A stretch of 64,000 nt of DNA, taken from positions 1 through 64,000 of the forward strand of contig NZ_VOLC01000009.1 in the NCBI RefSeq assembly GCF_009797935.1. The letters run 5' to 3'. The stretch is from Lunatibacter salilacus (GTDB lineage: Bacteria > Bacteroidota > Bacteroidia > Cytophagales > Cyclobacteriaceae). Both the position numbers and the translations under genes were made by a program. The notes under the pieces were generated by a model. That model was not told where the DNA came from. It did not search any database and saw only the letters and a list, made by a program, of their open reading frames with translations. This document shows positions 9,601 to 18,030 of this stretch, in pieces (position 1 is the first letter of the stretch; each line of letters starts with the position of its first letter).

Positions 9601-10091
9601 TGGACGCTTCAAGAGGTGGACTTTCCTACTATCAAGATGCAGACGGTAAAGGTGTTCAAACTAGCGCAGCTCAGGGTCCTAACGGAGAGACAGTTTACCA
9701 TGACGGCATGCTGATGGATGGCGTCACCGCAGAAGGAACGCAAAATACAAACGTAATCTCCCAAGCATATTACTTCCAGCGTACCTATAACTGGGGAGGT
9801 CCTCAATACAGTCAGGCCAGGTATGAGTTGTATATCCAGGAAAACACCTACTTCAAAATGCGTGAACTTTCTTTGGCATATATGATCCCATCGTCGATTG
9901 CCCAAAAATTGGGAGCATCGTCAATACAAGTTTCTACATTCGGAAGAAACCTGTTCTTTTTCTACCGAAACATTAAGGATTTGGATCCTGAGGTGTTGAC
10001 GGGTGGATCAAGGTGGGAACAGACCTTGACCAATGCAGGAACAAACCCTGCTACCCGTTCCGTAGGTTTTATGGTCAGGGCCAGATTCTAA
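6687..10091 (+). CDS. SusC/RagA TonB-dependent outer-membrane transporter
   Basis: A 1,134-residue outer-membrane porin that takes up oligosaccharides or other large ligands using TonB energy. Order: signal peptide (about 1-36), carboxypeptidase-D-like regulatory domain (about 53-130, starting ITINGVIIDENEMPLPGVTI), TonB-box-like DEFVVTSFG, plug domain (about 145-265, with the SusC signature ILDGVPIRNE), then a long beta-barrel ending in the outer-membrane C-terminus VGFMVRARF. The susD partner starts 33 bp downstream, giving the usual two-gene unit. The length is normal for the family. No Shine-Dalgarno is present ahead of the ATG, only A-rich sequence. The ligand is unknown. Confidence 0.97.
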   Translation: MKNEKTLLMNGLLRKGTLFLLLQGFLLSVTAASFAAISPANNSVEAFLENDADITINGVIIDENEMPLPGVTITVRGTSTGTVTDVNGAYSIVAPENGTLVFSFIGFKAQTVAIGNRSTINLTMVEDIGALDEFVVTSFGVAREQKSLGYATTTIRSDELIKVGTPNLATALYGKAPGVRIQSAAGGATSAVNITVRGINSITGRNQPLIILDGVPIRNEEVNNNDYWGDQRLRGNGLLDINPEDIDNISILKGASAAALYGSEAVNGVVLITTKTGSSDKKGFSVDFNANYSMDQIAYLPRYQNVRGPGAPVQSGLTFARNGVNEDGFFIYDDGSRGLPATNVNFGAPFDGQPAMAWDGQMRPYVAQTNNYDALFNSPINSQVNVAIANSTDLADYRVSLTRQDNEGLSLNSKNSKNVMNLNSTFRVSKKVRTDLMINYINQNTANRPVSVDRLINNFGGMMTRFDNGAWYLDKYKTSRGYRYVTGNGQSLTMDENIVRNGFMDAIGDYAWRVNEQRASEISNRVISSLTNHIEITDELSLRARVSTDFTYRNSETSSTSERPLVFGPSGGFSMQNETFNIMYGDLLLTYRKSLTEDITLSAMAGYTANKETFSSISRGTAGGLNIENLFDLVASVNIPNNNSARRTRVIDATLGTINFDYKGIWYVEGTVRRDRTSTMSPNNNTFYYPSVNTSFILSDAVELPRFINFAKLRGSWGIVGNYPDIYRANIAYSQNTLGEQQPGGSPVLFTTIPGGFGNDGIIPEQKNEYEFGLESRFFNGRLNLEISYYNAQIRDQILPLTLPWTAGAGSVLANVGTLRNKGIEIALNGQVFQRSGFSWDAGINFARNKNVVEQLANNATELLRADYDGNAAQLRAVVGRPMGDFFARPIETNASGQKIVQPNGMYKIDPNNWILAGNAMPKAVGGIFNNFQYKNFSLDMMADFQIGGHVMPTGVNWMTSRGLTEASLQNMDASRGGLSYYQDADGKGVQTSAAQGPNGETVYHDGMLMDGVTAEGTQNTNVISQAYYFQRTYNWGGPQYSQARYELYIQENTYFKMRELSLAYMIPSSIAQKLGASSIQVSTFGRNLFFFYRNIKDLDPEVLTGGSRWEQTLTNAGTNPATRSVGFMVRARF

Positions 10092-10124
10092 TTGGTGAAT
10101 CTTCATTAATAAAAAAGAAAAATC

Positions 10125-11711
10125 ATGAAAATTAAACATATAATACTGGCGCTACTCCTGTCAAGTTCATTTGCAGGATGCCAACTTTCGGAATTTGAGG
10201 ATAACTACGCCGATCCCTCTAAGCTTTCGTCTTCATCAGTGGAAAGACAGTTTACAGGCTTTATGTTGGCGAATAGGGGGTATGTACTTCCCGATTATAC
10301 GAACTATTTTGTCAACCTTCGGATTACGTTGAATCGATTTAACCAGGCAACAGGTTGGATAAATGGTGAAAATCAATATGTTCCAGGTTCAGCTGCCATC
10401 AATAACCGTTGGGATAACTTCTATTCATTTCTGGCTCAATACCGGGAAATGGAAAAGATTTATGCGGGATTAAGCGCAGAAGCAAAGGTAGACAATCGGA
10501 TCTTTATGATCGCCGGCACCACCTACCTTTACGATCATACCCAGAAAATTGTGGACCTTCACGGAGATATTCCTTGGTCTAAAGCGGGTATGTTAAGCAC
10601 CAATGGGGGTGACTATACTGTATCCTACCCCGAGTATGACAACGCTGCTGATATTTATACCAAAATGTTGGATGATTTGGCTGGGTTTGCGGATGAATTG
10701 AGGACATTGGAAGTAATTCCGGGTATTCTGGCCTCATTCAGAACGCAAGATCTAGTAAATAGAGGAGATGTTGACCTTTGGTTGAAATATATCAACTCCC
10801 TTCGGATAAGGATGCTTACAAGGGTAAGTGGCGTTCCTAGTTTCTCGGCGAGAGCGAATACTGAAATCGCCGCTATCTTAGCAAACCCTTCAAATTATCC
10901 AATCGTTGCGGACAATGATGACAACATTATGATGCAGATTCACACGTTAAATACTCTCAGGGATCCTAATGGATTCCGGTCAGGACTGGAAGATTGGAAT
11001 GGAAATGTGGCTGGCAAATTTATCGTAGATCATATGCGGGATAATGATGACCCCAGGCTTACCTATCTATTCCAGCCGGGTGAAGGCCAAGAGGATGGTG
11101 CATACTTTGGATTGGACCCACTGCTAAACCCTTCTGTTCAGACTGAATTAGTAGGATCGAATACGCTTTCCATATATAACCGATCTACCCTTAGCCGTAA
11201 CCAGTATTTCCCAGGAATTCTCATGAATTCCTCCCAAGTGCATTTGATGCTTGCAGAATACTTCCTAAAGGCTGGAAATGACGGTCAGGCACAAACGCAT
11301 TATGAAACTGCCATACGGGAATCGGTAGATTACTATCTGTACTTGAGAAGTATTTCTAATGACAATACCGCACCCGCCGCAGCGGTAGTTACTACGGCTG
11401 ACGTAGATAGCTATATTGCAAAGCCTGTGGTTTCTTGGGATCAAGCTACTTCCAGTACTGAAAAACTCAGGCTGATCGCCAGAGAAAGGTGGTTGCATTT
11501 TAACGTGGTTCAGGCAAATGAAAACTGGGCGGAATTTAGACGTGTTGATGTGTTAAATCTTCCTTTCTGGGTGGACGATTCCAACCAGCAGGATGTGCCA
11601 CCAAACCGCTGGATCTATCCTGATTCGGAGCAGACCTACAATACCGAAAACTATGCGCGAGTGTTGCCTAATGACAATCTCAGAGCAAAGCTTTTCTGGG
11701 ATGTAGATTAA
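10125..11711 (+). CDS. SusD/RagB-like surface lipoprotein
   Basis: A 528-residue glycan-binding lipoprotein that caps the SusC channel on the outer face of the cell. The lipobox SSFAGC puts the lipidated Cys at residue 19. The helical TPR-like region and sequence style (TLRDPNGFRSGLEDWN, EYFLKAGN, IARERWLHFN) suit the SusD-like_2 branch, in which the partner often handles peptides or undefined glycans as well as sugars. It is translated right after susC and is followed by a strong hairpin terminator, so the unit holds only these two genes. Confidence 0.94.
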   Translation: MKIKHIILALLLSSSFAGCQLSEFEDNYADPSKLSSSSVERQFTGFMLANRGYVLPDYTNYFVNLRITLNRFNQATGWINGENQYVPGSAAINNRWDNFYSFLAQYREMEKIYAGLSAEAKVDNRIFMIAGTTYLYDHTQKIVDLHGDIPWSKAGMLSTNGGDYTVSYPEYDNAADIYTKMLDDLAGFADELRTLEVIPGILASFRTQDLVNRGDVDLWLKYINSLRIRMLTRVSGVPSFSARANTEIAAILANPSNYPIVADNDDNIMMQIHTLNTLRDPNGFRSGLEDWNGNVAGKFIVDHMRDNDDPRLTYLFQPGEGQEDGAYFGLDPLLNPSVQTELVGSNTLSIYNRSTLSRNQYFPGILMNSSQVHLMLAEYFLKAGNDGQAQTHYETAIRESVDYYLYLRSISNDNTAPAAAVVTTADVDSYIAKPVVSWDQATSSTEKLRLIARERWLHFNVVQANENWAEFRRVDVLNLPFWVDDSNQQDVPPNRWIYPDSEQTYNTENYARVLPNDNLRAKLFWDVD

Positions 11712-11737
11712 TCATCTTTTTGAAATTGAATAGAAAA

Positions 11738-11776
11738 AAGGGGGTGCTTTACTGGAAAGCACCCCCTTACTTTTTC
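11738..11776 (+). terminator. Intrinsic terminator after susCD
   Basis: A perfect 11-bp stem (gggggtgcttt at 11740-11750 against aaagcaccccc at 11756-11766) with a 5-nt loop is followed by a T-rich run. It ends the susCD transcript and, having an A-run on the other side, could also stop the convergent isomerase gene. Confidence 0.9.
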
Positions 11777-11837
11777 TTATCTCAACATCGCCATGATATT
11801 AAAGCAGAGATTATCTATCGCTTACCTAGTCTTTATC

Positions 11838-12866
11838 TTATACCAAAGCCTTCCTGCAAAATTCCAGACATTGCTGTACCTCCTTGACGGCATCCGACCC
11901 ATCGGGGATTTGATGTTCGAGTTCGATGGAGGCAGGAAACTTGTATTTTTTTTTCCGCATTAGCGTTAGCAGTTCAGGAAGCGGAGTATCACCAGAACCC
12001 CAAGGGAGGTTTCCTTTGCCATTTGCCGGGGTTTGTCTATCCTTAATGTGCATGCTTAATATCCGCTTGTTTTGCTTTTCCACCAACTCCATTATGTCTG
12101 TGTGACCTGCAGCTATATAGTGTCCGGCGTCAAAGTTGAGCGCATTTTTCGGGCTTTGTGCAAGGGCCGTGTCCCAGAAGGTGAAAGTCTGCTGTTCGTG
12201 CCCGTGATAGGCTATTGACATCCTATGTTGTTCCCCCAAGGTACCCAATCTTAAGGTGTGCGCATCATCTGCCGGATGCTCTAGGGTCACATGCGAAGCA
12301 CCCAATGCCCGTGCGGCTTTCATGCCATAGGCGATTTCAGCATCCGAGTTATTCTTACCGAAGGCACTTGGTTTGAAGGCATAAATGCTTACTCCAGCAT
12401 CTTTATACATCTTTCGCAGTTGCTCAAACTTCTTGAAGTCTACATTGGATCTCCATTCGGAAATCGTTTTGCCATAAGCTTCCGACTCTTTTTGCAACTC
12501 TTCCAATTCCTTGGTTTCGTCCGCATTCAGGGTTTCGCCCCGACGCTGCTTGCCTCCCAGTTGAAACATTCGGGAACGGTTGATGGAAGATTCCGGTAGC
12601 CCGGCAAAGGTTTCAGCGGGGCCACCCATCAACTCAATGGCACTGATGCCGGATTCAGTCACATAACCAAGAGTGGCTTCGGCACTTTGGTCCGGTAGTG
12701 AACGGAAGGAATACGTAATGCAGCCAATCTGTACCCCATTGATTTTTGAGTCTGGTTTGTTATAAGACCGTATCAGGGCTGGTGCTCCTTGCAGCCAGGT
12801 AGGTGCGAGTGCCAATCCTGCTATGCCCAAGGTAGCTTTAGATAGAAAATCTCTTCGGTTATTCAT
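11838..12866 (-). CDS. Tat-exported sugar isomerase/epimerase-like protein
   Basis: A 342-residue TIM-barrel protein of the xylose-isomerase-like (AP endonuclease 2 fold) family. The N-terminus NNRRDFLSKATLGIAGLAL is a twin-arginine signal, so the folded enzyme is exported. Typical barrel motifs are TLEHPADDAHTLR, NFDAGHYIAAGHTD and SMHIKDRQTP, with the His, Asp and Glu residues (SIELEHQ near the end) expected to bind a divalent metal. Family members interconvert sugars or inositols, often encoded near SusCD pairs. It is convergent to susD across a terminator. An insertion rich in Glu and Lys (about residues 108-140) is longer than usual. The substrate is not identifiable. Confidence 0.87.
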   Translation of the reverse strand: MNNRRDFLSKATLGIAGLALAPTWLQGAPALIRSYNKPDSKINGVQIGCITYSFRSLPDQSAEATLGYVTESGISAIELMGGPAETFAGLPESSINRSRMFQLGGKQRRGETLNADETKELEELQKESEAYGKTISEWRSNVDFKKFEQLRKMYKDAGVSIYAFKPSAFGKNNSDAEIAYGMKAARALGASHVTLEHPADDAHTLRLGTLGEQHRMSIAYHGHEQQTFTFWDTALAQSPKNALNFDAGHYIAAGHTDIMELVEKQNKRILSMHIKDRQTPANGKGNLPWGSGDTPLPELLTLMRKKKYKFPASIELEHQIPDGSDAVKEVQQCLEFCRKALV

Positions 12867-13068
12867 GTAGTATTATTTTGAGTTTAGAAAGGAAAGATAA
12901 TAAATGGATGTTAAAAATAAGAGATATTTTTAATATGTTAGAAGGTCAGAAATCTTGGAAAGTGCGCTTTACAGAAACATCCTTATAAAAATTCATTTTA
13001 GGAAATTCACTTTCTAACTCCAATTTATTAACTTCAAAATTACAATCGCAAATAAAGTGTAACATAGT

Positions 13069-13980
13069 ATGCCAGAAATTGTCATCGATGCCCGAAAAGC
13101 TTCCATCGGTCCCGGACTGATGGTCAACCGTATCTTGCCCTTTCGGATGAGGCGTATGGTGGGGCCCTTTATTTTTATGGATCATGCAGGACCGATTGGC
13201 CTGACAGCCGACAAGGGTCCGGATATGGACGTGTTGCCCCATCCACATATCGGACTGTCTACCGTCAGCTATTTGTTTAAGGGGAAAGTTACCCACCGGG
13301 ACAGTCTGGGCGTGCAACAGGTGATTGAGCCGGGGGAAGTTAACTGGATGACGGCAGGGAGAGGCATTGCCCATAGCGAACGATTTGAGGATCCCGCAAT
13401 CCTCGCAGGGGGTCAACTCGAAATGATTCAGACTTGGGTTGCCCTTCCGGAAAAAGATGAGGAAGCTGATCCTTCTTTCTTCAACTACGAAAAGGACCGC
13501 TTGCCTGTATTTGAGGAAAAGGGGGTTTGGATGCGGCAAATTGCAGGAGAGGCCTACGGACTGAAGAGCAATGTGCCGATCCATTCACCCCTGTTTTATC
13601 TGCACGTGGAGCTCCAAGCAGGCCATATTCTGGAAATCCCAAATGGATATGAAGAGCGGGGAATCTATATTGCCAAAGGTAGTTTGGAGCATAAAGGCCA
13701 TTTTTATACCACAAACCAACTTATCGTTTTTCGCAAAAACGAAGAAGCTGCAGTTATAGCCCGTGAGGCTACTACGGTTATGTTGTTGGGTGGGGAACCT
13801 GTGGGAGAACGGTTTATTTGGTGGAATTTTGTAAGCAGTAGGAAGGAGCGCATTGAGCAGGCCAAGGAAGATTGGAAGCAAGGTAGGATTGCCTTGCCGC
13901 CGGATGATCAAGAGGTATTTATTCCATTGCCGGATGAAAAGTTTAAAAGAAAAGATCCCCCTCCGGGAGCTCTATCTTAG
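13069..13980 (+). CDS. Pirin family protein
   Basis: A 303-residue bicupin. The N-terminal cupin shows GPFIFMDHAGP and HPHIGLSTVSYLF, where the paired His residues, with a following His in GKVTHRD and Glu in VIEPGEV, form the metal site of pirins. It continues with the family motif NWMTAGRGIAHSER. The C-terminal cupin (about 185-280) has lost most metal ligands, as is normal. Bacterial pirins are cytoplasmic quercetinases or regulators of central metabolism; the sequence does not say which. It stands alone, with a long AT-rich upstream gap and no operon partner. Confidence 0.93.
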   Translation: MPEIVIDARKASIGPGLMVNRILPFRMRRMVGPFIFMDHAGPIGLTADKGPDMDVLPHPHIGLSTVSYLFKGKVTHRDSLGVQQVIEPGEVNWMTAGRGIAHSERFEDPAILAGGQLEMIQTWVALPEKDEEADPSFFNYEKDRLPVFEEKGVWMRQIAGEAYGLKSNVPIHSPLFYLHVELQAGHILEIPNGYEERGIYIAKGSLEHKGHFYTTNQLIVFRKNEEAAVIAREATTVMLLGGEPVGERFIWWNFVSSRKERIEQAKEDWKQGRIALPPDDQEVFIPLPDEKFKRKDPPPGALS

Positions 13981-14181
13981 TAGGTTTTAATAATTAATTT
14001 TCACATTTCACTGAACTAACTTTAGAATCATTTTCCCCAAAAGTGTATGGTTAGGAAAAGGAATGTCGTATTTTATTTATGCTAAAAATGAAATTTCGTA
14101 TATGTAAAATTAAGAAGGAATAATTTGGCCATTTTAATAGATTCGGTTATATATATCAGGTATAAATCAACTCCTTTTTAT

Positions 14182-14352
14182 ATGCAACGTTTTTTTCTTT
14201 TGCTTGCTTTATCTCTTTGTTTATTCTCCTGCAATAAAAACTCAAACCAAGAAAACCCATTTTCTGAAAAACTCACTTTCGAATTAGATACCGTATGGGT
14301 GGATTCCGGTGATGATTTTATCTTTTTAAGGGATAATTTATTCCTATCTGAG
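14182..14352 (+). pseudogene. DUF4221-like lipoprotein, 5' fragment
   Basis: The first 55 or so codons of a lipoprotein remain: signal peptide MQRFFLLLALSLCLFSC with a lipobox, then a head (ELDTVWVDSGDDFIFL, DNLFLSEL) resembling DUF4221 lipoproteins of Cyclobacteriaceae. Homology-like sequence stops near 14,350, where the same bases become the truncated end of an opposite-strand parE. The frame then runs into unrelated residues and stops at 14,421. The ATG at 14,182 is preferred over the upstream one because it starts a clean signal peptide. The family name rests on recall of its motifs, not a search. Confidence 0.6.
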
Positions 14353-14440
14353 CTTGGTTGTAGCCAAAAGTCTCAATATCAAATTCATAGATACGGGCAA
14401 GGTCAATGTTTGCGGCATTAGACAATCTATAATCGGCCAT
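14318..14440 (-). pseudogene. ParE-type toxin, 5' fragment
   Basis: A short frame starting inside the end of the antitoxin gene (ATG at 14,440) reads MADYRLSNAANIDLARIY and then EFDIETFGYNQAQ, the classic opening of ParE/RelE-fold toxins. Real toxins run to about 95 residues. Here the homology ends after about 32 codons at the junction with the DUF4221 fragment, and the frame stops at 14,318. The toxin is therefore dead. Confidence 0.75.
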
Positions 14441-14645
14441 CCTTGCGCATCATATCTTCCATCTCTTTCATAATTTCGGGTATGTCCATTTCACTGACCC
14501 CACTTCTAAATCCGTATTCGATAGCAGCTTTGGTCGTCAGAAATTCTGCATTACGGTTCTGATCTACAAGATCGCGAATATATTCACTTTCATTAGTGAA
14601 GCCACCGTTTTTAATCTGGGATTTAATCCAATCATCTTGCGGCAA
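14427..14645 (-). CDS. ParD-type antitoxin, orphaned
   Basis: About 72 residues of a ribbon-helix-helix antitoxin: DDWIKSQIKNGGFTNESEY and IRDLVDQNR are typical of the ParD DNA-binding part, followed by an acidic C-terminal tail that would grip the toxin (MDIPEIMKEMEDMMRKDGRL). There is no ATG at the expected place; the frame must start at a TTG (14,645) or use the open in-frame lead upstream, so its N-terminus may itself be a recombination product. The 3' end overlaps the parE start by 14 bp, the normal ParDE arrangement, but that toxin is truncated. Confidence 0.7.
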   Translation of the reverse strand: MPQDDWIKSQIKNGGFTNESEYIRDLVDQNRNAEFLTTKAAIEYGFRSGVSEMDIPEIMKEMEDMMRKDGRL

Positions 14646-14854
14646 ATTCAGAATTTGAAAATTTAATTTTTCTGCAATGGTGTAGCCTTTAGCAATCGAT
14701 ATAGGTTGAACATTGATCTAGCACCTTATGTATTTGAGAAGGCAGTCGGCGTGATGATTGGATATGAATGAATCAATGAGTCCATTATTGAAATTAGAGG
14801 AAAAACTGCAGATTTTTTTTGCGGCCATTGTGCGGTCAAGTACTGCTCAAAAAA

Positions 14855-14880
14855 GAAAAAACCGCTCAAAAAGCGGCTTT
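14855..14880 (-). terminator. Terminator after tRNA-Leu
   Basis: On the minus strand a ccgct/agcgg hairpin with a ttttg loop is followed by tttttt, seven bases past the 3' end of tRNA-Leu. Confidence 0.75.
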
Positions 14881-14886
14881 AAACTG

Positions 14887-14970
14887 TACCAGGAGCGGGA
14901 ATCGAACCCGCACGGCCTTACGGCCACAAGATTTTAAGTCTTGCGTGTCTACCTATTCCACCATCCCGGC
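14887..14970 (-). tRNA. tRNA-Leu (UAA anticodon)
   Basis: The minus strand folds as a class II tRNA. The 7-bp acceptor stem is gccggga/tcctggt with G-U pairs, and the D arm contains tggtggaataggtagacac. The anticodon loop is cttaaaa with anticodon TAA. There is a variable arm of normal size (tggccgtaaggccgt) and the T loop is ttcgatt. CCA is not encoded. It is probably co-transcribed with the upstream tRNA-Gly. Confidence 0.97.
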
Positions 14971-15000
14971 ATGTGCTATCGACTAGCGATACCCACATCC

Positions 15001-15060
15001 TCTTTAGGGCTATTTGCAATAGGCCCCTAAAGAATAAAGCCCTAGAAGTAGGGCTTTATT
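15001..15060. terminator. Two hairpins between the tRNA genes
   Basis: A perfect 11-bp stem (aataaagccct at 15033-15043, agggctttatt at 15050-15060) and a second imperfect stem (tctttaggg...cccctaaaga, 15001-15033) lie between tRNA-Gly and tRNA-Leu. The T-tract is weak, so they may be processing structures rather than full terminators. Confidence 0.5.
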
Positions 15061-15062
15061 GG

Positions 15063-15135
<73 letters not shown>

Positions 15136-15164
15136 CTGTATTGACCTTATGTCAAATATGAATG

Positions 15165-15195
15165 CAAATTTACCCCCTTTTTTGTAAAAGGCAAT
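15165..15195 (-). promoter_or_regulatory. Promoter of the tRNA-Gly/tRNA-Leu unit
   Basis: On the minus strand a TAAATTTG box (15165-15172) matches the -7 consensus TAnnTTTG exactly, with ATTG (15192-15195) 19 bp upstream as the -33 element. The start of transcription would fall about 20 bp before tRNA-Gly. Confidence 0.65.
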
Positions 15196-15271
15196 ATTCC
15201 ATAACAAATATTTTAATCCGATCAGCCTGCCTTGAAGTATCACCCTGATTATAAGCAACTAACTTTCCCCG

Positions 15272-17872
15272 CTATTCCAGCGTTTTTTTGATCTCATTTA
15301 GCTTGATTAGCGCTTCCACCGGGGAGATGGTATTGATATCTATCTTTTCCAACATCTCCTGGGCCTGCTTGAACTTTGGATCCAGCTCAAAAAGACTCAA
15401 CTGATAATTATTCTTCGGGATATCCTTCATGTTATCCCGCTGCTTGTTCATGTTTTTGTCTTTTTCCAGGTGTTTCATGATATCTGCCGCACGCAGCACC
15501 ACCGGGTTCGGCATGCCGGCCATCTGGGCAACATGTATTCCAAAACTATGTTCGCTCCCCCCTTTTTCCAACTTGCGCATAAAAATCACCTTATTGCCCA
15601 TTTCCTTTACGGAGACATTGAAATTTTTGACCTTGGGGAAATCCTCAGCCAACTGGTTTAGTTCATGGTAATGCGTGGCAAAGAGCGTTTTAGCCCGGCA
15701 TTTGGGTTGGTTGTGGAGGTACTCCACGATGGACCAAGCGATTGATATACCGTCATAGGTGGAGGTACCACGCCCAATCTCGTCCATTAAGACTAAACTC
15801 CTGTCAGAGAGGTTGTTCAAAATACTGGCAGTCTCAGTCATTTCCACCATAAAGGTGGATTCCCCTTTAGAGAGATTGTCAGAAGCTCCTACCCGGGTAA
15901 ACACTTTATCGATAATTCCCAAGCGGGCATAGGAGGCAGGAACAAAACTTCCCATCTGGGCCATCAATACTATAAGTGCCGTCTGCCGCAGCAATGCGGA
16001 TTTTCCGGCCATATTGGGTCCGGTGATGATGATGATCTGCTGGGAACTGTTGTCCAAAAAGATATCGTTTGGAACATATTCCTCCCCGATGGGAAGTTGC
16101 TTTTCGATCACCGGATGTCGGCCGTCTTTGATTTCGAGGGAATCGGTATCCGCAATTTTGGGTTGGCAGTAATTATTGGTAGCGGCTACATGGGCAAAGG
16201 ACAACAGCGTATCCATTGTCCCCAAAACCCGGGCATTCTGTTGAATGCTGGTTACATAATCAGCGGCATCCTGCACCAGCAGGTTGAAGTATTTTTGCTC
16301 CAGGGCAATGAGTCGCTCCTCAGCATGGAGGATTTTTTCTTCGTAAATTTTTAGTTCTTCGGTGATGTACCGCTCGGCATTTACAAGGGTCTGTTTGCGG
16401 ATCCATTCAGTAGGAACTTTGTCTTTGTGGGTATTACTTACTTCCAAGTAGTAGCCAAAGACCTTGTTAAATGCGACTTTGAGCGAACTAATACCCGTCT
16501 TTTGCACCTCCCGGTGTTGGATTTGGAGCAGGTAATCTTTCCCGGTATTCGCAAGACCCCGATACTCATCCAAATCCGGATCAACACCATCTTTAATCAC
16601 CCCTCCCTGATGGGTCAGCATGGGTGCATCTTCCATGAGTTCCCGCTCAATTTTTTCCAACAAAAAGTCGCAGGGATTTATCTGGTCTGCAAGCTTCTTT
16701 AGAGCCGGGTTTTTTTGCCCCTTTAGCAGGGATTTGATCGGTAGCGTATATTTAAGTGCCCGACGGAGTTGGTTCATTTCCCGTGGGTTGATCCGCCCAA
16801 CCGCCACCTTGGAAATCAACCGCTCCAAATCCCCAATATGCTTCAACTGGGAAATTATTTCTTCCCGTAGCTCTGGTTCCTTATGGAAAAAACTGACAAT
16901 TTTCTGACGTTCCTCAATGGGCTCTTTTTCCTTTAATGGCAGTACCAGCCATTTTTTCATCATGCGACTACCCATAGGCGTATGGGTATGGTCCAAAATC
17001 TGAATTAAGGGAACCCCGCCTTCTTGTTGGGCATGGATAAGTTCCAGGTTGCGGATGGTGAATTTGTCAAGCCAAACGTATTTTTCCTCAGCAATCCGAG
17101 AGATAGCGGCAATATGTTTAACCTCCTTGTGCTCCGTTTCTTCCAAATAATACAGGATCGCGCCGGCAGCCACTATTCCCTGCGGAAGATTTTCAATCCC
17201 AAAGCCTTTTAGATTGGCAGTGCCAAAATGTTGAACGAGCCTTTCGTAAGCATAATCATATTGAAATACCCAATCCTCGCAGTGAAAGGTTGTGTATTCA
17301 TTTTTTAACAAGTCAGGCGCACTGGATTTATGGGATTTGGAATAGATAACTTCGGAAGGGCTAAAACTTTGCAAGAGCTTGGCCAAATAGGAGGCATCCC
17401 CCTCAGCGGCCATAAACTCCCCGGTAGACAGATCCAAAAAGGCAATACCCATCCTGTCCCCACCAAATTGGACGGAGGCCAGGTAATTATTATGCCGTTT
17501 GTCGAGCACATTGTCATTAAACGAAAGGCCCGGGGTTACCAGTTCGGTCACTCCCCGCTTGACAATGCCCTTTACTTCCTTGGGATCTTCCAGTTGGTCA
17601 CAGATGGCTACCCGGTTGCCGGCACGGATAAGTTTGGGCAGGTAGGTGTCCAGGGAATGATGTGGAAAACCGGCTAATTCAATGTGTGAAGCAGAGCCAT
17701 TAGCCCTTTTGGTCAGCACGATATCCAGAATCTTGCTGGCCCGTATGGCATCTTCGCCGAAAGTTTCATAAAAATCCCCCACCCGAAAAAGCAGCAAGGC
17801 ACCGGGGTGCTTGGCTTTGATGGCATTGTACTGCTTCATCAGGGGAGTTTCTTTGATTGCTGGTTTTGCCAT
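15272..17872 (-). CDS. mutS: DNA mismatch repair protein MutS
   Basis: About 866 residues from the start MAKPAIKETPLMKQYNAIKA, preferred over an upstream Met because MutS proteins begin just before the mismatch-binding domain. That domain shows LLFRVGDFYETFGEDA, which includes the Phe-x-Glu wedge that inserts at the mismatch. Next come the connector, core and clamp (about 130-560) and the ABC-type ATPase with Walker A GPNMAGKSALLRQ near residue 620, the STFMVEM loop, Walker B LVLMDEIGRGTSTYDG and the HYHEL switch. It starts repair of replication errors with MutL. It is divergent from the ECF sigma gene. Confidence 0.98.
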   Translation of the reverse strand: MAKPAIKETPLMKQYNAIKAKHPGALLLFRVGDFYETFGEDAIRASKILDIVLTKRANGSASHIELAGFPHHSLDTYLPKLIRAGNRVAICDQLEDPKEVKGIVKRGVTELVTPGLSFNDNVLDKRHNNYLASVQFGGDRMGIAFLDLSTGEFMAAEGDASYLAKLLQSFSPSEVIYSKSHKSSAPDLLKNEYTTFHCEDWVFQYDYAYERLVQHFGTANLKGFGIENLPQGIVAAGAILYYLEETEHKEVKHIAAISRIAEEKYVWLDKFTIRNLELIHAQQEGGVPLIQILDHTHTPMGSRMMKKWLVLPLKEKEPIEERQKIVSFFHKEPELREEIISQLKHIGDLERLISKVAVGRINPREMNQLRRALKYTLPIKSLLKGQKNPALKKLADQINPCDFLLEKIERELMEDAPMLTHQGGVIKDGVDPDLDEYRGLANTGKDYLLQIQHREVQKTGISSLKVAFNKVFGYYLEVSNTHKDKVPTEWIRKQTLVNAERYITEELKIYEEKILHAEERLIALEQKYFNLLVQDAADYVTSIQQNARVLGTMDTLLSFAHVAATNNYCQPKIADTDSLEIKDGRHPVIEKQLPIGEEYVPNDIFLDNSSQQIIIITGPNMAGKSALLRQTALIVLMAQMGSFVPASYARLGIIDKVFTRVGASDNLSKGESTFMVEMTETASILNNLSDRSLVLMDEIGRGTSTYDGISIAWSIVEYLHNQPKCRAKTLFATHYHELNQLAEDFPKVKNFNVSVKEMGNKVIFMRKLEKGGSEHSFGIHVAQMAGMPNPVVLRAADIMKHLEKDKNMNKQRDNMKDIPKNNYQLSLFELDPKFKQAQEMLEKIDINTISPVEALIKLNEIKKTLE

Positions 17873-18030
17873 TAATTCCGGTAGTTTTAACAAATAAACC
17901 CTGAATTTAGCTTTTCCCAACCGGAAACAAAAATGCAACAAAAAAATATGGGGGTTGGTAAAACTTTTTGGCAACCTTTTTCATCCTAAGAACAAAAATC
18001 ACTAGGTTCCATAAAGTAAATGGCAAACGA

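Noticed and set aside
12946-13584. 212-residue minus-strand frame
   Set aside because: It lies wholly across the start of the pirin gene, whose protein motifs are unmistakable. It has no family resemblance of its own.
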